Shown: piece after piece, positions 56,649 through 64,000 of the stretch
How positions within the stretch are numbered: the first letter of the stretch is position 1
Layout of the letters: each line of letters begins with the position of its first letter
Source: Ceratodon purpureus
Taxonomy: Eukaryota; Streptophyta; Bryopsida; Pseudoditrichales; Ditrichaceae
Reading direction: 5' to 3'
DNA length: 64,000 nucleotides
Assembly (NCBI GenBank): GCA_014871385.1
Contig: CM026431.1
Location: 11,685,594 to 11,749,593, forward strand
Made by a program: the position numbers and the translations under genes
The notes under the pieces: model-generated
The model's input: the letters and a program-made list of their open reading frames with translations, nothing else
What the model was told of the DNA's origin: nothing
The model's database searches: none

Positions 56649-57835
56649 TTAATTTATCTCTGAAGCGCAATATGCTTTTACAGATACACCTTGATGATGA
56701 TGCCAACTTCTGTGTGGATTACAGTGATGTGAATCTACATGCAGTTCAGGATTTAGAGCGCTACCTTACATGGACACTGATTTCTCATCATCCTTGCCTG
56801 TAGATACTAGATAGTTGTGATGATCTGTCGACACTGAAGCAAGACGTACTCTGCTTCACACCAATTGTACAGTGCATACGCCAAATATATTTACAGCTTT
56901 CTGAAACATATAGGTAAATTTCTGAAAATTATGAAATTTGATCTAATTTTTTTGCCGAAGTAAACTCCCTCTTCGTTTGTAAGAAATATTCTAAAGAACT
57001 AATTCTGCAAATTTTTACTATTTCGACAGAAGTGCTTCAAAGTTGACGAGAATTTTTCAAATTTGTAATAAAAAATTGCATATTTCAATGGAGAATGTTT
57101 GCATACTTGAAGAAAATAATGTCATAAGGCAGATGAAAATATTCTCTGTCCCACTCCATCCAACCATCATTTGTCGCTAATCTTGCTAAGGTATACACAC
57201 CTATAACCGATAACTTAAGCATTTCAGCATAGTGAATCTTGGGTTTTCAATAAGGAGTTATTTTTCGTGCGTAGTATCATAAGGTTCATGAAGAATGAGC
57301 ATTTTTTCAAAATTAATTCAGTAAAATTCAAATTACTACAAATTTTTTTGTTCAAAAGTTAGGTTTACTCATAACCGACATATAGGTGTACCAATGATCG
57401 ACAATATTGAGATTAGTGAACAAACATATGACTACTTGATTCCGTCACACTCACAGAGGCATTCTATTGGAGGATGCATCCTAAATCTACTGTTCATCAA
57501 AATTTTGGCTACTTATCTATCATGGGAAGCCTACATATCAGTCATGGGTTCATTCGCCTTCATGGGTGTGTATACCTTCCAGCTAAAATATAGAAAAGAA
57601 AACGACATTGCTGTGGTTTTTGCCACTTCTACAAGTGAAGAAGTTTCACGAAATACCACATAATTCTAAAAAAATCTAAATAGAAAAATAAGAGTATAAT
57701 TAATAAAGAATTATATGTATTCTGCATAATACTCGTCTAGAATTTTCAGTCAATTTTTTTCCAAAGCTTCAGCAATTTCGATAAAAATTCTTATATTCCA
57801 ATCTTATAACCGCTGACAAGAAATCAGCTAACTTA
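56649..57835. other. 3' flank of the E1-alpha gene, no gene seen
   Basis: AT-rich. An 89-residue frame at 57394 has no recognisable family or codon pattern. Confidence 0.5.
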
Positions 57836-58548
57836 GGGCCGGTTCAGACTGTGGCCAAACTTCGAGAGGAGAAGCGTCTCAACCAATGAAATTACAGAAA
57901 AGCACAAAGTTTCTCTTCTCGACCTTCACACTAAGGCCAAGGTCCAAAGGACATCGCCTCCAAAAAAGCTTAGGTGGCAGCACTTTTGGAAAATTTTGGC
58001 GCCAAGAGTTTCTCCTTGAGTCCTTTCGACCAAAGTTTGGGTCGAGCAAAATGCTCGACCCAAACTTTCGTCGAGAGGAGGAACTTTTTTTTCATTAAAA
58101 TGTACACAAGAAGACAAGGCTCATGGGCTAATAAGAGCTGGTCATGCTCCACTTGCCTTGTCATGTTCTATTTAATGAACCTTTTGACAATCATTGGGTT
58201 TTGACCAATGTTGTCCGAAAATAAGCTGAACTTCAATCACTCATAACTTTGTCATAACAATGTAGAATTTCCTGAAATTGTTTCCACACATTCTTCATTA
58301 GTTTTTACACCTTCCCTAAAATTTTCAGATTTTTTTGATTTTTTTTCGATTTTCTATAAATGTCTGAATATTCGGATCATAGGTCTTGGCCTTGGCCTTC
58401 TCCTTTAGGCCTTCACACTATGCAGGGCCAAAACCCTCAAGTGGATTATTTTAAGATTACTTTTCATCTCAAAGGCTTCTCCTATGGACCAAGTTCGGGA
58501 CAGTGGGCTGAGCTTCCTCTCGAGTTCGGCCACAGTCTGAACCGGCCC
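57836..58548. mobile_element. PIF/Harbinger-type MITE, 713 bp
   Basis: Terminal inverted repeats of about 35 bp begin GGGCCGGTTCAGACTGTGGC at both ends (inverted), with TTA immediately outside each end as a 3-bp target-site duplication. This fits Tourist/PIF-Harbinger elements. A further inverted repeat, AAAGTTTGGGTCGAGCA with TGCTCGACCCAAACTTT, lies near 58033-58070. No transposase is encoded. Confidence 0.8.
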
Positions 58549-59422
58549 TTACGATAGAGTCTGATCTCAACTTCAACCATGGATACAGAGTCATTGTGCT
58601 TGCATGATTTAGTAGCCATGGCGGCCGCCCTTGTAAAGTATTGTACTGAGTGACATGCAATTTTGGGCACATAGTGACAAGCAGACCTCCTCAACAATAT
58701 CAACATTCTGGATCAACAAGTAACTTTACAACCAACTTTGGAAACCACCTTAATCTTGTTTTTTAATAAACTTCATTTGTGTAACACAATGATCTAATTG
58801 CATCTTGATAACATTTCCAATACTAGCACCTGCAAAAATATTTAAATTTGAAATAAAACGTCAACTTCAGATCCATTAAGTTTCCAAACTCATTTTAAAA
58901 GTATGTAGTTTTACATGCCCACTTATTGAGAGCTACTTCTTTGTCCATGATGGCATGTTCTTACAGCCTATTTACATTCAATTGAGAGTTTGTCAAATAC
59001 TTTGTTGACACCTCTAATATCCCTGACCGTCCTGCCAACCATGACATCACTTCTAGGTTTCCTTCCCACGGTCACCCCTCCACAGTCACACCCCCTCACC
59101 CCTACGACCGAGCCCACTTAAACCCACATCAACACCCCGTTCCAAATGGCAACCCTAGAGCCCACCTCCCCAAGTGGCCATTTTTAAGACTCCACCTCCA
59201 CCTTATTAACCCCTAAAGGTTCAAGCCGTTTTTGAACCTCCAAAACAAATAACTGTGATTTTTGACAACCTTGTAGAAGTTGGAGTATGATTTTTATTCT
59301 TTTACTTTTTTGATACATCCAACTGTAAGACCTTGAATCTAACTACCTGCACTAATATTGTGCTAAATTTCAACGGTTGGATCTTTACCATTTGTGAGAT
59401 TATAACGTTCAAAGTATACTGG

Positions 59423-59450
59423 TTTTTTTTTTTTTTTTTTTTTTTTTTTT
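59423..59450. repeat. Poly-T run
   Basis: 28 consecutive T, which may be the poly-A end of a retroposon on the minus strand. Confidence 0.6.
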
Positions 59451-60405
59451 GGCTTTGCGCCAAAGGCATACTCTAAATGGTGCCAAGGGAGACTTGATGA
59501 TTGTTATCCCAAACATTTTTCTCATATTTTTTTCCATGTAGATAACTAAGTTGGGCACCTCCATGCAAAATTTTAAAGTCTCATTACGCTATTTTGGCCT
59601 TCATGCAAACTATTTTCTAGAAGAAGGTACAAAAACAACAATATGGTAAAACTTAAATAACGTCAATTTTTATTGGTTTTTTAAAAAAGTAAACGGTCAA
59701 AAGTTACGTCTATGAGTTCTTGAATCATTGGAAAAAAAAATTTGAAAAATCCTAAATCTCAAATTTTGACAAATTTTGAAAGAAAAAATTGTAAAATTAC
59801 CAAAAACCGTGAAGATTGTTTTTGTAATTTTTGGAGGCTGCCCTTATAAAATTGGTAAGCTTTTTGAAATAGGCCACTTTGGATTTTGGGTAGTGGATTG
59901 GTTATGAACACATTTCAAAAAAATATTCTAAAAATACCTAATTTTAAACTGCCCGTTTTGGACTAGAAACATAAAATTTCTAAATGAAGGTTCTAATAGT
60001 GAAATTTGACTTTGCAAATTTTACTACACACACCTTGCAGTATACTGTGTAAGGAGCATCCTGTAAAAAATTTAGGCAAAAATATCACTTTTAATCCCTT
60101 CATCTAGGCTACCCGAAACAGCCGAGAGCCATTTCGAATTTCGAGAACCTTTAGTGGTTAATAATTATTCATTTATGTAGCCTTACTACAACATCTACAA
60201 TGACTTCACCCCTAAAACCAATCTAGTTACCGCAGTGAAGAATAACCATCCTTTCCCATACCAGCACACTAAAAATGATATGTTCCAACCTTCACAATAC
60301 TACATCTTTACAGCTACCTTACTTTTAGGAGGGCCACATTGGGTAGCCCAGCCAAAAGCCAAAAACATCAGCCACCTCCAAAAATATTGGATACTGATCA
60401 GCTTT

Positions 60406-60503
60406 CAGCATTCTACTGTGTTGGAGTTTCACAGTATAGAAACTCCAACAGAGGGGAACGCTGAAAGCTAACAGTATAGAAACTCCAACAAAGTAGAATG
60501 CTG
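60406..60503. repeat. Hairpin with one left arm and two right arms
   Basis: Left arm CAGCATTCTACTGTGTTGGA and following TTTC, 60406-60430. Its inverse occurs twice, at 60439-60463 (several mismatches) and 60479-60503 (one mismatch), separated by a repeated ACAGTATA. This allows two alternative stem-loops. Confidence 0.65.
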
Positions 60504-62260
60504 CAGCACCATGAATGGCCCGTGGCATTGTAGCGAGTCGAACATGAGACCTCATGGTTGACTCTTGGGAGCTGTAAGCCCCTCCTTTTGCCTACCCTCA
60601 TCTACTAGTTTAAGGTCATTTCGGACCAGCTGTTGGGGTTTTTTATGTAGCCCATGTATTGGCAACCAATTTTGTTACTGATGTAAAAATAAACCATCAC
60701 TTCCCAGACCAACAGATCAAAATGATACGTTCCCACCTCCACCTCATGACAACATATAAAGTCACTTCACTCCTAAACCATTGTAGTTACTACAGTTTAA
60801 AAAAACCATCACTTTCCATGCCAAATCACAAAAATGATATGTTCCCACCTTACAACTTACCATAGCTACAGTCACTTTACTTAGCAACCAATTTAGTAAT
60901 GAAGTGAAAATAAACCATTAGACTAAGGGCCGATTTTCATAAGGGGCCAAGCCAATTCAACCCGTTTGAGGGCAGAAACTGGCTCCAACCTCTTTACACT
61001 TAGAGGCCGAGCCAATTTGGTGGTATGAATATTTTAATTAGAAATGCACGTTTTGACATGGCTCAAGCTTGGTGAGTTGGATGCAGCGAGAATAGAAGGC
61101 CAATTTTTGGCCTCGGGGCCAATGTCAAATTTGACTAAAAAACCTTTTATAATAAAAAACACTCCTCTGTCAAACAATCAAATCCATTTGCAAAACTGCA
61201 AGGAATTAAGACCTTTGCCTCACGGCTACAAAGAAAGTGTCTACAAGATGTCATCCACCTTTTTCTTCCTTCCTCCTTCATGTCGACCATCCATAATTCA
61301 TTGTTGTTGTACTTAAAACATTGGTGGAATTTTCAGCTCATATACCACTTGAGGCCAATGAAGCCCAAATCCACTTCCTTATTATGTTTTTGGTCAATAT
61401 ATAAGACGTGCAAGTGTAGATACGTGGTTAAAGTTATATTCTTGTTTGATTGTTACATGTCTGATGTTATGTATGCCGCAAGCCAGCGCTTCTAAATCGG
61501 TTCAATGACGAAATGACCACCAGTATTGGCCATGGACGTACGTAATATCCTCTAGCTTCCACCGTTTTTTCATCAATGGATTATCATCCAGAAGAGCCGA
61601 GGTTCATACGACCCGCCGCCACGACATTCGGAATTATATCACCTAGGGTACGAATTAGATGCGTATATCTACGCAGCGCGAGTATCTAGGTCTACATATA
61701 ATTAAATAGAAGCGAGTATGGGTTCACGTGCCTCGATCGAATTATGTATCCTCAGGTAACGACATGTACAGATATGCCCTCCGTGAACCTTGGGTATAAT
61801 CTTCGCATGATCATAGATATAGACGCCACTCTCATACCGGCATAAAACCTGTTAATGCATATACTAATTGGAGTATACATCCCCGGATCAGTTCTCAATA
61901 TGACTATCCCGGGTACTTGTAGAAGGATATCAAGCACAAATGACAAGGACATGGTTATGTAAGGTCATCAACCCCTGTTGACCCGGTAATAGAATTTAAG
62001 ACTCAAGTAAATCTGTTGGGAGTTTCACCCTCCTATGATTTTCCGGCTGACGGATGAAATCGATCTTTGTCCATGAGTTGAATGGGCTTGGCAAATTTAC
62101 TAAAACGACTAAGTAGCCAAAGTTACTTCTTGGTAACAGCAGCGTGCGTCATGTCACGACCGCCGAATTGATTATGTACTGTGGGAACCATTGCGCGAGT
62201 TCAATCCTAGACCCTTGCACGCAAATACCTATGTCTGATGTCGGATTACACCAAACACTA

Positions 62261-62475
62261 AGGTAGGATGCTGCAAAACGGATCACGACAAAAACGGTTA
62301 ACATCCATAACGTATGTTAATTTTAGGTTGATAATGTAGTCTTGCATTACATGTTTTCTTTTCTATGACCCAAAAAACAAGCCATGTACTAGGGAGCTAC
62401 ATTATCAACCTGAAATGAACATACATTATGGATGTTAACCGTTTTTGTTGTGATCCATTTTGCAGCATCCTACCT
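62261..62475. mobile_element. Foldback MITE, 215 bp, TA-flanked
   Basis: Two arms of about 80 bp, starting AGGTAGGATGCTGCAAAA and GCAGCATCCTACCT on the other side, pair almost perfectly around a roughly 55-bp loop. TA stands on both sides (62259-62260 and 62476-62477), as in Stowaway/mariner-type elements. There is no coding capacity. Confidence 0.75.
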
Positions 62476-62486
62476 TACTTTGAGTA

Positions 62487-63226
62487 CAGGGGGCAAGCAC
62501 AATAAAGTGTACCAAAAAAGTGCTTAACTATTTGACAATTTCAGCCCTTCTTATAAACACTCAAGAAAGTGGGATCTAAGTTATGTTGATTCAAAATTTA
62601 GTTATGGATTTCAAAAATAGACTTGATTCTCTTGAACTTCCCAAATGTGCGAGACAAGACATCGAGGTTTAGAAGTGGAACGGATACCGCGAAGTCGGTT
62701 CAAGTGAATGGGATTATTTGCGAAAGTGAAGAGAAATGTTTATGGATTCCTCGAAAGTCACATTTAATTTCGCTGTCCACTCCGTTCTTAAGGTACCATT
62801 CTAGAAATGCGGGGGTTCCAACAGTTTGGACCCATAAAGTGTACCAAAAGTACCGTCGTGACGTTTTCTGGACACTGTTTTGGGCGAAACTTTTGGGGCT
62901 CTTCCCTTCAAATATTGTGGTGTTCAAATGCTCAAAAAATAATTTTCTGATGTTTGCGAATGGTCGGGAAAAAAAAAAGTGAAAAAAGAACATCTTCATT
63001 TTCATGATTTAGAACTAGCGGTCAAATTAAGTTTCAATTGAAGATGTTTTTCTTATCTAGATGCCTGTAAGATACCTTGTGACACCTTAAAAAGTGACTA
63101 AAATGCTCAAAAACTACACCAAAATGCTCAAAATCAGCTTTGAGCCTTAAAAAACAGCACACTTCATATTCACTTGTTGGTGGTCACATGTTGCACTTTG
63201 TGGTACACTTTATTGTGCTCTCCCCC
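62487..63226. mobile_element. TA-flanked TIR element, 740 bp
   Basis: Ends CAGGGGGCAAGCACAATAAA and, inverted, GGGGGAGAGCACAATAAA run for about 27 bp with few mismatches to GTGTACC. TA flanks both sides (62485-62486 and 63227-63228). An internal CATAAAGTGTACCAAAA repeats part of the end. The 119-residue frame inside does not resemble a transposase. Confidence 0.65.
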
Positions 63227-63228
63227 TA

Positions 63229-64000
63229 CACCATTTCAAAAAGCCCAGTTTAGTTCCTTTTTCAATGTAAACTCCGGTGTAGTTGCCTGCATTTTCTACT
63301 AGAGATAGCACAAACAAATTATAGAACATGTGTAGGATCTAAAACTAAAAGCATACAAGCTTTAAATCATATAGCACCTTTAAAATAGTCTCTCAAGTAA
63401 TTTTTAATTATGGATTTCTTCAAACGAATCATTTTTGAGCCCATTGTAGCTATTTATCCCTGATAGTGATAGTGTCATTGGCACTATTTTTGTATTAATT
63501 AATTAATTAATGTGGCATTGAATTATGTGATTTCCCTACAACCCATACACTTCCTCAGTTTCTCTGCATTTTCAAACAATATGGGACGAATCACCAATTC
63601 CAAACCATACCATCACCATGCCATCACCATGCCATCACCATCACCATGCCGCATCGACCCGTCCACATCACACCCCTTCATGCGGCCCTCATTAATTAAT
63701 TAATGTCAATATCAATGTTGGGTGGTTTGCAATTTTGGGCACATAGTGACATGGTGTTTGCAGGCTGCTCAACATCCTCAGTGGATTAATGGGTGCTTCC
63801 CAAACCAAGGTTATAATCTTACTCTCCTACACAGGAACATTTAATATAGAATGATTTGGCTTTGTAGCCCAGCTCTTGACCATACCAGGTTGGCAAATAT
63901 GGTTTGCATGGGTTAAGGTTGGACAACCTATTATCACCACCAACCCAAAATCAACAATCATGTGGGCCAAAACCACCAGCCCCCAACCCCATTTCCATAA
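63229..64000. other. Right end of window, no gene seen
   Basis: It holds a short CCATCACCATG tandem stretch near 63612-63650 and TTAATTAATTAAT at 63497 and 63691. At the very end are CCACCA motifs like those at 19.98 kb. Confidence 0.4.

Larger units (their letters stand above)
58549..62258. other. Intergenic, repeat-derived, no gene seen
   Basis: No supported reading frame. It includes a 28-nt poly-T run (59423-59450) and a hairpin at 60406-60503. At 60475-60600 there is a minus-strand stretch with a B-box-like TGTTCGACTC, possibly a SINE remnant. Confidence 0.4.

Noticed and set aside
57394-57663. 89-residue open frame
   Set aside because: No family, no partner exons, and AT-rich composition like the surrounding intergenic DNA.
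62190-62215. GAGTTCAATCC, a B-box-like motif
   Set aside because: No cloverleaf could be drawn from the flanks.
62623-62982. 119-residue frame inside the 740-bp element as a transposase fragment
   Set aside because: No DDE/D-like spacing or helix-turn-helix pattern visible; codon use looks random.

Overview
This window is nuclear DNA of a land plant. The evidence is genes broken by short GT-AG introns, targeting-peptide-like N-termini on organellar proteins, plant-type plastid protein families, and long AT-rich intergenic stretches with small TIR elements. The protein sequences look bryophyte-like (moss or liverwort) to me, but the species cannot be read from the sequence.

Layout. At 0.5-2.4 kb a small multi-span membrane protein gene is followed by a frameshifted tandem copy. 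At 3.3-5.7 kb (minus) lies a dehydroascorbate reductase gene whose transit peptide is split over two exons. At 6.6-9.3 kb (minus) lies a cyclophilin-type peptidyl-prolyl isomerase gene. At 14.6-18.1 kb (minus) lies the DNA polymerase delta subunit 3 gene, with its PCNA-binding box in the last codons. Only 116 bp separate it from the COA5/PET191 gene (18.2-19.6 kb, minus), which encodes a cytochrome oxidase assembly factor. At 38.6-41.4 kb (plus) lies a plastid-type membrane protein gene (DUF2232-like). At 42.3-43.4 kb (minus) lies an intronless BOU-type mitochondrial carrier gene. At 44.8-49.8 kb (plus) lies a plant gene with a PPR-like repeat, a zinc ribbon and a coiled coil. At 50.5-51.1 kb (minus) lies an intronless SdpI-family membrane protein gene. 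At 53.4-56.6 kb (plus) lies the E1-alpha subunit gene of branched-chain 2-oxoacid dehydrogenase.

The most unusual part is a dispersed triplication of a large minus-strand single-exon gene (10.4-12.8, 21.2-23.5 and 30.2-31.8 kb) that I cannot assign to a described family. The predicted protein has a tryptophan-bearing 11-residue repeat region, one transmembrane helix, a segment that weakly resembles an AP2/ERF domain, an acidic segment and a C-terminal coiled coil. All three copies carry an inverted repeat of the same type about 0.2-0.7 kb upstream of the start codon. The third copy was duplicated together with the first exon of the cyclophilin gene, leaving a broken orphan exon at 29.0 kb. 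A second repeat block (27.2-28.5 and 37.0-38.2 kb, partly at 13.5 kb) recurs between them.

Repeat landscape. There is a roughly 2 kb AT-rich inverted repeat with a third direct unit at 32.6-35.4 kb, and a 314-bp foldback insertion at 23.7 kb with its empty site visible in the third copy. TA-flanked MITEs lie at 25.9, 62.3 and 62.5 kb, and a TTA-flanked PIF/Harbinger-type MITE at 57.8 kb. A five-copy 11-bp palindromic array sits next to a TATA box at 13.8 kb. The last 7 kb (57-64 kb) holds no gene I can support.

Genes were joined by checking reading phase across each GT-AG junction by eye. Coordinates of multi-exon genes run from start codon to stop codon.
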